Positions 11,546 through 24,091 are shown, numbered from the stretch's first letter. The stretch is DNA of 64,000 nucleotides from Acanthochromis polyacanthus (GCF_021347895.1 NC_067116.1:38273677-38337676), one strand, 5' to 3'. Numbers and translations: made by a program. The notes: generated by a model from the sequence alone, not told the origin.

Positions 11546-13495
11546 ATAGTAAACACATTTTAGAGCGTGAAAAAAACCCAACAAAAATAAACAAGACAAA
11601 ACCACCCCAAAAATTGCAAAAATAAACTCATCCTGAACCTGCAAACCTTAACATTCCGGAAGACACTGACAAGCACATTAGATAGAGCTACAAATGTGTA
11701 TTTAGTTTAACCATTAGGATTACATGACTCCTATAATACCAGAGACATTGACTGTGTGTCTATTTATAGCATTCTTCTATTACTGGAGTATTCTGGAAAT
11801 ATCTGTTGTGCTGCATGTAACAGCGCTGGCCACTTATTTCAGCCTAAGGTGACCATGTCCCCATCTGAAAGATTAAGAAGAGAGCCACACCTGCAGTCAC
11901 AGACTTAACTTTAACAGACTTAAAAACGGCATTAATGGAATCACATATAAAATCTGATAAAAACTGATCTAAAGGTTTGGTTAGTTTGCCCCCAAAATAA
12001 GGCTGGACAGTATATTTTTTTTCTTGTACAGTTTATACTTCTACTATGTACGTGCACACTTTCATGACAGCACATTTGCATCAATGCACACAAGTGGCTT
12101 TTTGAAGGGAGGGGATGAGACTCCTGTCATAAAACTGCCATCTCTGACATCACAAAAGCAACTCGTAAATTTCTGTTCAGGATTCCTTAAGTGTATATTT
12201 TTCTCCCTCATCATGTCTCTGATTGTGTAGGACTTGCAGTGCTTCATTATTTACTTACGCTTCATGTATTTGCAGCACGTTTCTTTATGCCACATATGTG
12301 GTGGCAAATTGCTGAACGCGTTCGTTAGCTGCTTGTGTTTTACTTACTTGCAGTGTTACTTTCTCGGTGTAGCATATTTGTTTGCAAGTCAGAGAAGATG
12401 TTGCACATGTTTTGTGTGTTAGGTTGTGTTTTTTAGTGCGATGCACTCTTTCAGCACCCATAGGAGAGTTGTAAATGTGGTAAACTGGCTCATGAATGTC
12501 TGTTATTCATGTGTAAATAAAGTTTGCAAAGATTAGCCACCATAAGCTGCCTATCATACCTAAGGGTTTGGCAGCAGAACCAACTTTATATTTGTAAGAG
12601 AAAGAATGCATCATTTGTTCTTTCAGTGTCACACAGTCTCACTTGAAGTGTACAGTTGCTTGGAGTATGTTTGATTAGTTTCTCTGCTTTTGTCTTATTG
12701 TCTCGCTCGTGTATAGCCCCATGGAACAGAATGTATTCAGTGTTCTGTTGTGTTATGTTGTCGATGATTCACCGCTGTTATAACACCCTCAGCATATCTC
12801 TCTGACACCCACTGAGACCTGCTATGTATTTGTTTGCGTGTGTGTTTTGCCATTGTGATACTATGCGCGTGTTAAAAAATCCAGAGGTTCCAGTCTAACG
12901 TTAGAATAAAGCTGGAAATTGTCATATGGGAATAAGGATTGAAATGGCTGTTTTTGCAAGTAGCCTAATACCAGAGTCAGTGGCAACACCAAAGCAAACG
13001 CTGGAAGGGTTTTAGACCATAAAGCCGCTACTATGCACAGTATCATCTCTAAAGCAGAAACTGAGGAAGCTTTTCCGAGTCAAGATCAAAGAACTTTACC
13101 TTCCTGATTAGAATGCAGGGCAGCTCAACTTTCAGATGCTGCTGCTACACCATTCTAACATAAGAGGATTAGTGATCTGACTTGTTAAACTACACAACAA
13201 AACCACAATAACTAAGGATCAGAATGTGGAACCCTAGTTTGAAGTCTGGAGAGAGGTATCCATGTATGACATAAATAGATTGGGAGAACTTGAAAGGATT
13301 TCTTTCACTCAGTTCAACTTGGAGGTTTTTGAAGTCTGTAGTCTAAATTTCACATTTGTAGTTTGAATAGTTAGAGGTAGAATTAAAGAGGGATTAAATG
13401 GCTTCGCTTTGATGTTTTCGAAATTTACATACCCATATACATGCCTCTGCCTTCATCAGATCCAATTCCAATATAAATCTCCCACATCATTATTG
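11546..13495. other. Unassigned non-coding stretch
   Basis: No gene. It starts with A- and C-rich sequence just after the LINE end (AAAAAACCCAACAAAAATAAAC, about 11570-11630), which may be part of the same insertion's target or tail. The remainder is AT-rich unique DNA. Small open frames at 12024-12422 and 12861-13046 have no recognisable features. Confidence 0.45.
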
Positions 13496-13499
13496 GTCA

Positions 13500-13990
13500 G
13501 TAACCCTGCCCTCAGAGGTCAGCTGCTTCTATCAGCCTGCACCCCAGTTCCTCCTTTCTCTGCAGCCCCTCCATGGCCCTGAGCACTCTGGCCCAAAGCC
13601 TATGGCGATGGTCAAGAGCTATTGATCCCTGGAGGTGATAGTTCACACGGGGGCAGCATTGCCAGGGGTCAGGGGTCAAAGCTGAGTGGGTCAAGTGAGA
13701 TTGAATGTGCCCGCCTTGTTGCCAGGAGCCGTGGAGGTCAGCTCAAGCCCAGTTCATTCTGTGACCTCGGCTGGTCGATAGCACCTCACGTCCATCAGCG
13801 GAACTCTGATTCGTCATTAAATTTTTTAATTCGTAACCTACGCATATTATTCCGTCGAACACAGAGAAATGGTCATGCAGATGTGTGTGATACTCCCCAA
13901 GATTGATTTCAGATGCCAATCATCTTGACCTGGAGGCTGGAGGCCCAGCAAGGGTCCCCGTTCCTTGTCAATAGTGAACAATGGTTGCTG
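13500..13990. other. Candidate conserved non-coding block
   Basis: A base-balanced, repeat-free island between AT-rich flanks. It holds several nuclear-receptor-like half sites: AGAGGTCAGC, CAGGGGTCAGGGGTCAAAG (a direct repeat of GGGTCA spaced one base) and GGAGGTCAGC. Later come TAAATTTTTTAATTCG and GAACAATGG, a SOX-type motif. The tandem GGGTCA pair at 13668-13682 is the clearest single site, resembling a DR1-type element. Regulatory function is inference. Confidence 0.25.
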
Positions 13991-14215
13991 ATTTGGTGTT
14001 GTTTCAGTGTATTCTCAGTCCAACTAAAGCACATAGCTCATCAGCTGGGTCAGGAGGCCAATTGTGGATTTGCATGGATAGACAATTTTCATCAAATCCT
14101 TTGACTTTTCAACCTGTATGAGGGCAGAGAGAAAGTGTGTGTGCAGCCATTTTTCTTTCAGGTCTCCATAGAAAAAAAAAAATATTAAAAAGTCTGATTT
14201 CAGACGCCATAGAAG

Positions 14216-14857
14216 TAGCGATAGACTGATTATTATCACCAATATTTGGCATTTTTTCCGATTATCGGTATCGATAAATTGTTGGATGATTATTGCTAAG
14301 TTAAACATGCTACTTCAGGTCTGATGCAGCTTCCTTTCTCTGTCTGTAGTCACTCTGTGGTCTCAGAAATGTCTCTCAAGCAGAGACTGCAAAAACTGAA
14401 CAAGAAACAAGTCATTGCTACAAACCAGGAAATTAGCTTCTCTCACAATGGCTCAGACTACAGCTAGTGGCTAAGTTAGAAGGCAGCCACAGATTAACCT
14501 GAAACAGTGTCTGCAAAAAAAATAATTATGAGTACTTTAAGATATGGACCTTAGTGAGCAATAAAAGAAATAGAACAGCGAAAGATTAAGAAAATGGAGA
14601 AGAACAGCAAAACACCTAACTGCAGGAGACAAACCGATCAATCTCAGTCGATCCCACATAAACAGAGGAGAACATTGTAATTTAATCACACCCATTTCTG
14701 TTTTACATATTCAGTTAAAGTCAACCATATATATTACATCCTGTTAAAACATTACACATAATGCATACTGGTTCCAAAGATTGGTTATCGACCTTTCTTG
14801 ATTACCAACAATCAGCATTGCATCAGCCTTTAAAAAACCCACATCGGTCGATCCCTA
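14216..14857. mobile_element. Degraded hAT-like non-autonomous element
   Basis: The left end TAGCGATAGACTGAT and the reverse complement of the right end, TAGGGATCGACCGAT, match at 12 of 15 bases, giving terminal inverted repeats about 640 bp apart. The inner parts keep the 'ATTATCGGTATCGATAA' and 'CGATC/TCGAC' phrases common to a widespread fish repeat group usually placed with hAT elements. No transposase coding capacity is visible between the ends. The eight bases outside each end do not match, so any target duplication has decayed or the ends are slightly misplaced. Confidence 0.5.
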
Positions 14858-15415
14858 CTAACGTTGATGAAGACCAACAATTATTTTTACCACAGCTGTC
14901 ACAAGCAGCTTAAATGTTCTTGGAAAAGTCGGGGTCTAATTTGTATTCCATTGGAATTTCTCATCCACAGGCACACCTGTGCACACACCCAAACACACAC
15001 CTACAGATGCACACAGACTCAGTCGCACACATGAGATGCTCACACAAGGCTGTTGGCTTTGGCACAGATCAGGGAAAGGAAAGGGAGACAGGAAGCATGA
15101 GGTGGGAATGTGGGAGGATATATTTGTGAACAACAACAACTGAAAAAAATAGATATATAGATATACAGAAAAGAGGTCATAACAGTTTGTGAGCACAGAT
15201 ATTTAAAAAAGAACACACTGTATGAAACGTCGGTGTGCCGCCGATTTGGTAGAAGGGAAAGTGTTCGTGGTAATTGTTTATTTCACCACTGAGTCACTGA
15301 AGACGGCACTGCAGTAATGAAACAAGCAACCACATTCGCTGCGATATAACCAATAATAAAACCAATATAACATGTTGTACTTTTGGCTTGTACTTTCAGT
15401 TACACATTATGCTGT
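14858..15415. other. Unassigned non-coding stretch
   Basis: Unique sequence with a short CA-rich patch around 14970-15020 and a small GATATATAGATATA patch near 15150. No gene, no terminal repeats. Confidence 0.45.
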
Positions 15416-15419
15416 GGAC

Positions 15420-16020
15420 ATTCCCCCTCCTTTCCCTTCTCCACCATTCTCTTTTAAATCTTCGTTCATTTATACTCGAGGCCCCCCTCTTTTCTCTCCC
15501 GCTCTGCCTGTCACTGCGAGGTGTGTGTAGGCAGCATTGTGATAGGAATAGATGTTCCCCCTAAGCGAGACCTGCAAGAGCCATTTGAAAAAAATCAGCT
15601 TAATGGAGAACAGTAGGTAAGGAGTGGGCAGCTTGTACTTTTTTTTTCTTCTTCCTGAGCCTTTTTCTTCTATTCTTCCTCTGCTGCTCCCACTGTCTGT
15701 CATTTGCTCCAGATATCTGTCTTTTTTTCCCTCCTGTTCTCTGTTTTGTTTCCCTCTCGGTGCCCTCATTTTCACCCCCCGTCTTCGACTCGAGCTTGTC
15801 TTCCTCCACTCCAAATGTTTCTCTCTCAGGTGGCGCATCCCTCTTCCTCCTCCTCCCCTTATCTCCCCTCCACCTCTTCCTCACCTGCCACACTCTCCCT
15901 GCCTGCCCTCTCTCTGTCTATATCTGTGTCTATCTCTCGCACTCTCCACCCCCTCTCTTTGCTCTGTTTTTCTTTCACTTTTCTTTCTTTTATCTGGGCG
16001 CACATTCCTCTCCTCCCACA
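15420..16020 (+). repeat. Long pyrimidine-rich tract
   Basis: About 600 bp in which the plus strand is dominated by C and T (TTTTTTTTTCTTCTTCC, CTCCTCCTCCCC, CTCTCTGTCTATATCTG). The bias keeps several overlapping frames open for 90-140 codons on both strands; the predicted peptides are Ser/Leu/Pro-rich or Arg/Glu/Lys-rich and are not real proteins. Such tracts can adopt triplex structure or act as strong polypyrimidine signals if transcribed. Confidence 0.6.
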
Positions 16021-17390
16021 CTCGAAATTCTCACTAAATGATTCCAAGTGTCTGGGCCCCGTGCCTCCCTGAGCAGGCAGCACAGCCACCACATACACAC
16101 AGTTACACCCACAAAAAGATGTACGCAAGTAGCATTCTGGGTGCTGCAGAAAGGGGGCTCAGCGAAGTAAACAAAAGACACAGAGAAATGGGAGGTCTCT
16201 TTGTTTCATTCTGCGACGAGAATCAATTTTAGTGCATCCCAGTCATCCATTTGTGAATCCATCCAACAGAGACACTCTTTATTTTCCATTGTTGTGTTCT
16301 AATATCATACTGAACACTAATTCCACACAGGTTTTTGAGTATGCAGCTTATTCATCGCTGAAAAGCGACACAATGAAGAGAAAACATATGTCCTAAATCA
16401 TATATTTCTATTGATGTAGGCTATACGATTGAGTCACATTGGAATTCATCACGAGGGGCTTTAAAATAATAAAAACAAGCTGGGAATGATGGTTATATGG
16501 CTTCAAAAACTGGCGGACCATCGTGAGCTGCTTACAGTCTCATTTTTGCACAGCTGGTCAGTCAAACGGTGAAATGGGTGTGTGCGAAAGTCAGAGTGGT
16601 GGTTTCAGGTTACAGAAATTGATGGCAGCGAAAGTCAGACAAGTCCAGGGAGATGGCGTTTCTGAAACTGCCCAACCTTCCCGAGAAGCCGCTGTGTTGG
16701 AGTATCGTCTACTGCCACAATTTACAAGATGTAATGCATAGCAGCTAGCTTGCAAGCCTGTTACTTACAGTTATTATTCAAGCCAAATGCTAATGTCCTG
16801 AAGCTCACAGTTAAAAACAGGCCAACACTGTATAGGTGCATCCCTGTCTCCAAAATATTACCTTACTATACCACTAACCTGCAATCCCAAACACATTTTA
16901 AACTGTGATCCGTGTGACCTGCGGCACAAGTGTGGTATTTGGTGTCATGAACCAGCAACCAGGCTTTCACCAAAGAGACTACAGTTTGCATCTTGTGATG
17001 GATGAAACCAGAATTAAGTTCTGTTCTCTGTCACTGTTTACTTTCAATTCTCACTCACTTTCTGGTTAGCTTTCGGAAAATGTCACACTTTGTCCTGTGC
17101 TTGTTCTCACCATGGGTGTCTCTGGAGCCACATGTCTCTGATCTGCAGCCACTGGCCTCACCACCTGCTATCCTGCCATCCGCACCCCAGCGCCTCCTGC
17201 TACCCCCACACCCCTCATCCCCACTCTCACCCAACCAGTCGAGGTAGATGGCCACCTTACCTGAGCCTGGTTCTGTCTGTTTTTTTTTTCTCCTTCCTTT
17301 TCCAGGTCCCCCCCCCCATTCATTCCCACCGTCACTCACAGGGAATCCAAAAGGAACTTTGGATTGCTGGGTATTCTGTTCTCTGTTTAT
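16021..17390. other. Unassigned non-coding stretch
   Basis: No gene recognised. Contains a T-run (about 17280-17290) and a run of nine C (about 17308-17316) close together inside a pyrimidine-rich patch at 17150-17340. The rest is unique, moderately AT-rich DNA. Confidence 0.45.
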
Positions 17391-17394
17391 AGTT

Positions 17395-17483
17395 CATGAG
17401 GTCTCCACCTTACAATGCTATGCACTGTGAGATGACATATGTTGCGAATCTGCGCTATATAAATAAAATTGAACTGAACTGAA
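17395..17483 (+). mobile_element. L2-type LINE 3' tail
   Basis: Contains 'gcactgtgagatgacatatg', then a 'ctgcgctatataaataaaa' tail and a TTGAACTGAACTGAA repeat. This is the typical end of fish L2-type LINEs and the SINEs that share their tail ('...GCGCTATATAAATAAAATTGAATTGAATTG'). The five-base tail repeat (TGAAC/TGAAT) is the usual 3' microsatellite. Only the extreme 3' end is recognisable. Orientation is plus. Confidence 0.7.
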
Positions 17484-17930
17484 TTTGTTAGTAATAAATA
17501 TCATGTTTTGGGTTAAAATACATCAATTTAACTACATGTTTGAAGTGTCTCCTTCATTATCTGGGTTGCCACGGTAACACCTCTTCTAATACATGATTGG
17601 CTGGGTGACGAGGAACAGCAAAGGAGTAAAAAGATGGTAACAATAGCACCATAACATAATTCATCACGAAATACTTTAAAGCATTATTGAGAAAGCAGCT
17701 TGTTGGATGGAAATGTATGTGTGTTGGTAGATATAACCGTGCTTACCATCTTAGCACGAACCTCTTATGCTAGCATCATTTATTTAGCACTAAACAGAAA
17801 ACACAGCTGTAGCTGAAGTGAACATTTATAGTTTAGAAGGAATTTGGTACTGTAGTTACTGCAATTCATCGTCCGTGGAACAAGGATATCTGCAGGAAAT
17901 TACACAGAAAAAGCTGTGAGAACAATTGAC
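17484..17930. other. Unassigned AT-rich stretch
   Basis: AT-rich unique sequence between two LINE remnants. No open frame of note and no repeats seen. It may include unrecognised parts of the flanking elements. Confidence 0.4.
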
Positions 17931-17934
17931 CTAA

Positions 17935-18075
17935 AACCACAGAACGTCATGGTGGTGCTAGAGGGAAAGTCAGGGCATCACCAAAGCCAGCATTGTTCAT
18001 CCTCTGGGGCCCACGAATATCAAAATTTCTGAGAAATCCAAATAAATAATTGACATTTCACCTTGAAGCAAAGTG
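17935..18075 (+). mobile_element. RTE/Rex3-like LINE fragment
   Basis: The phrase order 'gtcatggtggtgctagagg', 'aaagtcagggcatcaccaaag', 'attgttcatcctctgggg', 'aattgacatttca' and 'gaagcaaagtgac' matches the 3' region typical of fish Rex3/RTE-type LINEs, in which these phrases recur with small changes. The copy is short, diverged and 5'-truncated, with no coding part left. Name by recognition only. Confidence 0.5.
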
Positions 18076-19175
18076 ACAAATCAACAGATGACAACCATCC
18101 ACAGGTTCCCAGTGTTATTATAGAAAAACACATACTATAATAAGTACAGAGTATCAGCATGCTACTTCTTGACAACAATACATCATCTCATCCAGCTCCC
18201 CCACATGCACCAGCCTCTCAGATGTGTGCCACATATTTCCATGCGTTTCTAAATTTGTTTTGCTCAATTACATTGTGCAAAATGTTATTGTTTTGTAAAT
18301 TAGAGCCAACCAATAACAAAATATATTAAACCTAAAGTTTTACTTCCAGTATAGTGCCAGCAATCATTTTCTATCTGATTAAATGTCACAGTTTTCATTT
18401 GGTGAATAACTTATTTTGGAATGAAACTGTAAATAATGATGAAACCATAATTCTTTTCTCCAACTTGCATCATGCTCCCTCCCTGCAGACTGCTGTTTTC
18501 TGCTGCCTGTTTCTGTAATCTTTAAGACATCAATAATTCAGGCACGACGTCCAGGATGAATTATTCACATGCTGATGTCAGACATAAATGCACTGTGCAC
18601 ATGCCATCAGTGTGCACCCCACATTTAAAATGAACAGAGGGGGCTACCTGTGCGCCCGCAAAGTCAGCTCACATTCAAGCCACACTCCCACCCTCTTCTT
18701 TTCCTCTTCAGTGTATTCCTCCAACCTCGCTGCATTCTTCTCCCTGTCAGCCGTCCCATTTTCACTCCCTTCATACACATTCAATTCTCTTTTCATTCTT
18801 TCTTGTCACCTAGATTACATGCATGTAGAGCGAGGCGCTTCTGTTTGAAAGAGACAACACAGGGACAAGGATAAGTAGTGGTGGCTGAAAAAGGGATTTC
18901 ACTGCCTATCCTCTCAGCACACAATGCAAGCCAACAATCCTACAAACTAATCCCATCGCTGCTTAAAACTCGAGGTGTAAAAACATTGGGGGGAGCCAGG
19001 CAGGAAGGCAGGCAAGCACTCAACAGTACAGCTATAGAAAACTGTCATTTTCCTCTCTTCTCCCTTTTCCTTCCTTCTCTTACTTTCTCCTTTTCTGACA
19101 TTCGCTTTCTTTCCCTCTCTGTCATATTTTTCTGTCTGTTTCCCATTAAAACAGTGCTAGCATGACTCATAGACT
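18076..19175. other. Unassigned stretch with pyrimidine patches
   Basis: No gene. Two pyrimidine-rich patches (about 18690-18830 and 19050-19150) explain the Ser/Leu/Phe-rich open frames there. The remainder is AT-rich unique DNA. Confidence 0.45.
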
Positions 19176-19179
19176 ATTA

Positions 19180-19460
19180 CTGTATTATGTAGCCTCTGGG
19201 TCTATTTAGACACACACTGCCTCCTTAACAACTGTTCACATTAATCGTTTGATTCAGCATGACGCTAATTGGGATTTGTCAATACTATTAATCTGCTCAT
19301 CCAGCCCTCATGTGGATCTGAATATCTCAATGATTATGTACAGTAGACCGGCATTCGATAGAGAATTACCTGTTTCCAGGCCAACACGAGCGAATGATGA
19401 GCAGCGAGGAGGGAGAGAACCATTCAGACAGAAAATCCCATATTGGCAAGCGTTCGCCAC
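19180..19460. other. Candidate conserved non-coding block
   Basis: A repeat-free stretch with CATTAATCGTTTGATTC, GACGCTAATTGGG and CAATACTATTAATCTGC: three ATTA/TAAT homeodomain-type cores within about 80 bp, followed by base-balanced sequence to about 19460. The motif density is higher than in neighbouring DNA. Function unproven. Confidence 0.22.
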
Positions 19461-20655
19461 GAGGAAGTGTTCTAGTGTGAGACTTTGAATGTGTTTACAT
19501 GGCAGACAACGAATATTATAAGCACAGTAGAATCTGATTACAGGAAGCAATGCAAACACCTTAACACAATGACTTGACAAGCGTCAAAGTTGTTCCCAGG
19601 AGTGCCGGTAGCAATGACAAAGCAGCAGGGTAGCAACAAAGAATGCTCTTTCATGCTGTTACAGTGCATACAGCGATATACTATACAGCAATATATTATA
19701 TTCTCCACAGTTCTACTTAAGGTGGGCATTCATTGTACAGGTAAACAATTCAAATAAATTGAGTTGTTGGCGTTGATGTTAAAATGCAAGACTTTAGACG
19801 CATATAAAACCTCTTTGTACCCTGTCAACATGTGCGTATGGTCATTTCATATAAATGCTATCATGAGCAAAATCTGCAGTTGGCACCATTGCTGAGATTT
19901 TCAACCTTAAAAAATGCACCACCACGAATTATGATACAGGTTTGGGTGATGACCGAAAGTGGTTTGGTTTATTGACACTCTCCAAAGAAATTTTAACAAA
20001 AAAACTACACAATATTGTTCTTGTGCCAGCCAGACATGTAACTTTGCTGGCTGAGAGCCTTGCAACAATTTTAATATGGAGTGGTTAATCTGTGGAAGTT
20101 GTTCTGTAATTTGTCAAAAGTACACATAAAAACACAGTGAATGAGTAACATGAATGACTTTATAAAGTATTCATTTACAAAGCTGGTTCATGCTGATAAC
20201 AAGAAAGGACTGATATCTCATTTCTGAATGTATATTTAAATTCCTTTGTTTTATTTTGTGTTCCATAGCTTTTGTTTTTAGATTAACTGTAGGGATTTGG
20301 GTTTTTTTTGTTGTTTTTTTTGTTATCTTATTTTGAAATGAACTTCTGTGGTTGGACTGCTACTACTGTTATGTTAATACATGATTATCACTATGTTATT
20401 ATGAACGATTACCAAGCTGGGATTTTTGTGAGTCTTTGTTTTAATTGGTTAATGTATATGTAAAGAGAGAAAATTCTATTTTTGATAAGATAAGATGATA
20501 AAAAAATGCAAAAAGAAACTGAGTCGATAACAGCTTCAAAGACAGATTACAAATTCTGGGATTTCAGTAAACTTGTGAAACCAATTCCTTCTACTTGCAG
20601 TGATGGGGATTTCTGTATCAGTATTCTGCTTCACATTTGGTTTCCAGGTTCAAAC
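19461..20655. other. Unassigned AT-rich stretch
   Basis: AT-rich, with T-runs near 20300-20330 (GTTTTTTTTGTTGTTTTTTT). No gene and no clear repeat boundary found, though AT-rich LINE or DNA-element debris could be present without being recognisable. Confidence 0.4.
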
Positions 20656-20659
20656 ACGT

Positions 20660-20765
20660 GTGGCTAATTTCTTCATTATTACAACTTGGCATTGTGCAGT
20701 GTAGAGCAGTTTTACAGTGTTTAAACAGAGTCATGGGTGAGCTAGTGTGCTCAAGCTGCAGCAAG
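20660..20765 (+). repeat. Two-copy dispersed repeat, copy 1
   Basis: Shares roughly 100 bp with 45852-45965 in the same orientation, at a little over 80% identity by eye across the best 81 bases. Common phrases include ACAACTTG, AGTTTTACA, GGTGAGCT and GAGCTGCAG/AAGCTGCAG. Two copies in a 64-kb window suggest an interspersed family. Copy 2 lies inside a candidate hAT-type element, but the flanks of this copy do not show that element's ends. Confidence 0.6.
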
Positions 20766-22435
20766 CAAGTGAAAAAGGAGTCAGGGACTTCATAGATCTG
20801 TCTGGTCTAAAGGGGGAAACATGGAGAGCTACATCCAGGCATTTTTGAGGAAGGAAAGGATTATTTTTGGAAATATGTAACTAACAGAGAGGAGTTTTTA
20901 GGCATTAAATCAATCTGATTTTATTTCAAATAAAGTTTCTTTGTTGTTTATGTAGCAGAGTGTGGCAGACATGGGGTAATTTTATAGTCTTATTTACTTA
21001 AAATTACAAACAAACTAATAATTAACAAACAAGAGCATACAAACACACACAAACATGGACATTTATGCATATAAATAGACAGCTTTACAAATGCTGTCAA
21101 ATATACCACGTATTGTTCCTCCCCAGAAAGGACTGACACTGTGACAACAAAGGTTATATTATAGAAAAAGCTGCTTGTATTTCCTTCTCTGCAAGTTTCT
21201 AGTGCTGTTAGAGATCACTGAAAGAGCAGGCAGCAAGAGAAAGTTGGAAAAGTGTTCAGAAATCTGCTGTTTTTCATTATCATACATCCAGCAAAGCTGT
21301 TTATACAATAAACCCTTCTGTTCACCACCATCACTGCTCTCTATCACAATAAATAAAATAACTTACATTTTCTACTCATGTTCAGAGTGGTCATCGTGAT
21401 ACCGTCATGAAATTTACTTCAGATAACAGTCAAATTAAACGAAGGGCATTTTGAGCACAGCATGATGGAATGTGTTGGAAGTGGATGCGTGATTAAATGG
21501 GCTGAGGCAAAAAGCCATTAGCTAGTACAAGTCCTGCAAAAGCAGAGACAAAAAGAGTTTAAGAGCAGCAAGAGAGACAGAGCCGGAGACGTAGCCAAGC
21601 AGAAACTGCTCGAGAGATGAAAGGCCCAAAAAATCCACAGTGAAGTCTTCTCCAGTGTGTTTTTTTTCCATTTCTTTTTTTTTCTTCCTTTGGAGAACTA
21701 GTTTGAAATGTACTTTACTCCACAGACGTGCAGATCTCTAGGGAGTGGGCCGAGGTGTGACAGAGCCAGACATTAAACAGAAGCTAGGCCAGGTTAGAGG
21801 GGCCAGGCGTGGGAGACAGGAGAGAGCCTGTGGGATAGAGCCCTGTGTAGGCACTAACTTAACCTGCCCCCTCCCCCTCATCTCCAGTCCTATCTGCTCA
21901 CCCACGCACTCTCCTCCATCCCCACTCCCCCTCTCTCCTCTCCTCTATTTTCTCTCCATTGTATTCATCACCCTCTGCCCACACTGCAAAACTCCACGCG
22001 GAGACAGAGAATAAGAGCTCGGCTTGTGTGTTTTGCTAAAAAGTGACATGTAAGAATATACTGCAGCACTCATTTCCCCCCGCCTCTACGATTGCCGCTG
22101 CTTTCCATTCCGCACTGAGAACAATTTGAAGTGGTCTGTGCTCCTCTAAACAACATCAGCAGACATATACAGAGACAGTGGGAGCTGAGGGAGGGAGGTA
22201 ATCAGTCCAAGGCCGGTGTTTAGTAAAGGCACACAGTCAGAGGTGAGAGGAGGCGGTCCTGTCAAAGCCAGCGGGGTGATAAAACTCCTCAGAAAGACTC
22301 TCTGCAGCAGTGTGGGAGTGACAGGACAACCTGGAATATTTGAATGCGAACTCCTGCAACCAGAGCAGGACTAATTTGCATTGGCCCTTTTTCTGAATTT
22401 TAAATACCATGCCAGGAGTTGTGTTTGTATGTTTT
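20766..22435. other. Unassigned non-coding stretch
   Basis: No gene. T-rich runs near 21660-21690 and a C-rich pyrimidine patch at about 21860-21960. An open frame at 21745-22014 follows that patch and lacks any recognisable content. Confidence 0.45.
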
Positions 22436-22439
22436 ATTT

Positions 22440-22500
22440 ACTTCTGCTGTAATGGCCAGCTTACTCTCTGGGGATCATTAAAGATTTATTGTTATCGAAC
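22440..22500 (+). mobile_element. LINE 3' tail fragment (CR1/Rex1-like)
   Basis: 'ctctggggatcattaaag' followed by ATTTATTGTTATC is the usual 3' end of fish CR1/Rex1-type LINEs (GGGGATCATTAAAGTTT...TTATC). Only about 60 bp can be assigned. Confidence 0.5.
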
Positions 22501-24085
22501 TCTTACCTACAGTCTGGATCACAGTTTATTTCAATCAAAATTTGTTTCGGTCTGAAATCAAATTCACAAAAATCCTGTCGATAAGAAAATAATCTATGTC
22601 ACTATATTTCAACATACCAATCAAAGGAAAAGTGTAAGCAATCGCTAACTTTTTGCTTAACCTTCAAAAATATAAAATCTAAGTTACCACAAAGGGCATA
22701 AAAATAATAACTTGATAGGCACATGCTTAGGATTTTAGCTAGTGCTGTTTATGTGTAAGCTAAAGGTAAAGTTATTAAATGCCTCTCTTAGAAAAATGTA
22801 AAATTATCTTTGGAAACACAGAAAGCTTTGACTGATACCTGTTTTATTTAATAACTTTGAAGTTAGTTAACTTAGCTCAACACAAGTCAGAAATGGGTAA
22901 AAAGTTAACTTTGCTCTTCCCAGAGGAAATAAAATTCTGCTGTCAGCAACTCTATAGCAAACTGTTTTATACATGATATTTTATCTTATTTACCTTTTCA
23001 AATAAGAACTGCATACACAATATTTCACCACACTTTCCTCTTTGATTATACTATCTATTAAAGTTACATTTTGGTCACTTGCAGTACATAACTGTTCTTT
23101 TGAAAGAAGAAACTGAAGGTAGAAAAACAGCTTTGTAAGAAAGGCTACCGAATTGCACTTTAATAGGGTTCTGCCCCAGTGTCAAGCTTTTGTACTCTGA
23201 AAGGTACAATTCTAGCCCAGCTTTTTTTGTGTGTCCTTTTTCTTTTAACTGAACTCCAGACATAAGTTTAAAGCTGCTCTAATGTGAAGGTCATGCAGAA
23301 AGTGCCTGCGCCGTAAGTTAAAGGCCTGTGGTTGATGTGGTCAGCAGTTACTCCTCCTCTTCTAAACCAAACACAAAGGGCAGCGAGCGCTCTTTACCAA
23401 TGGGGACAGTACCTCTCTTCTCTTTCCGCTCTGCTGCTTTTACAACACAACCTTCAAGCCTCAAAAGAGCAGTGTTCAGGTCTGCGCCCTCCTTTCTGTT
23501 GCTTTTTTTTTCTGCTTCAGACTTTCGACTCACTCACGTGCACTCATTGGTCAGTGATTAATAAAGTCTTGCTCTTTCGGCCTTTTCCCTTGTTACACAT
23601 AGACATAAACCCTGCATGCTGTAGCTTATCAAATCTGTTAGATAGATAAGGACAAAAGCAGTAGAAAAGGTCAGACCCAATAGGAAATGCCCCTGAGCCA
23701 CAGGTTGGACGAGACACTGCTTTGCCTGTCACCAAGTCCAAATTTAGCACAAAGCTCAGGAAATAACCTGGAGAGCAAATGTTTGCCTTTATTATCCCCG
23801 AACAGCCCTTTTGTCGTATGTGATTACGTACCGGATTCTCGGCAGTACGTCACATCTACCCCCGGTGCCCTTTGCCTTGACAGGCAGTTCCTCGTGTGTG
23901 TTATAATGGCAAGTCTGCTGGCCCAAGGCTGTCCAGGTTGTTTCCGCTCAGGTCTAAATGCGGTTGCGTGTTGTGCAACGTCGCAATGTCCAGCGTCCCC
24001 ATGTTACAAATGGCGCTAGTTCAGTCGCCGAGGATTCCCCGGAAGGACGAACATATGACTGACATTTCTTACCTGGCACATTTGT
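22501..24085. other. Unassigned stretch, AT-rich then balanced
   Basis: AT-rich to about 23280. From 23780 to 24060 the sequence becomes CpG-richer (TACGTACCGG, GTACGTCACATC, CAACGTCGCAATG, CAGTCGCCGAGG). CpGs are unusually frequent there for fish non-coding DNA, but no coding exon or known repeat can be recognised. Confidence 0.4.
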
Positions 24086-24091
24086 GCAGCT

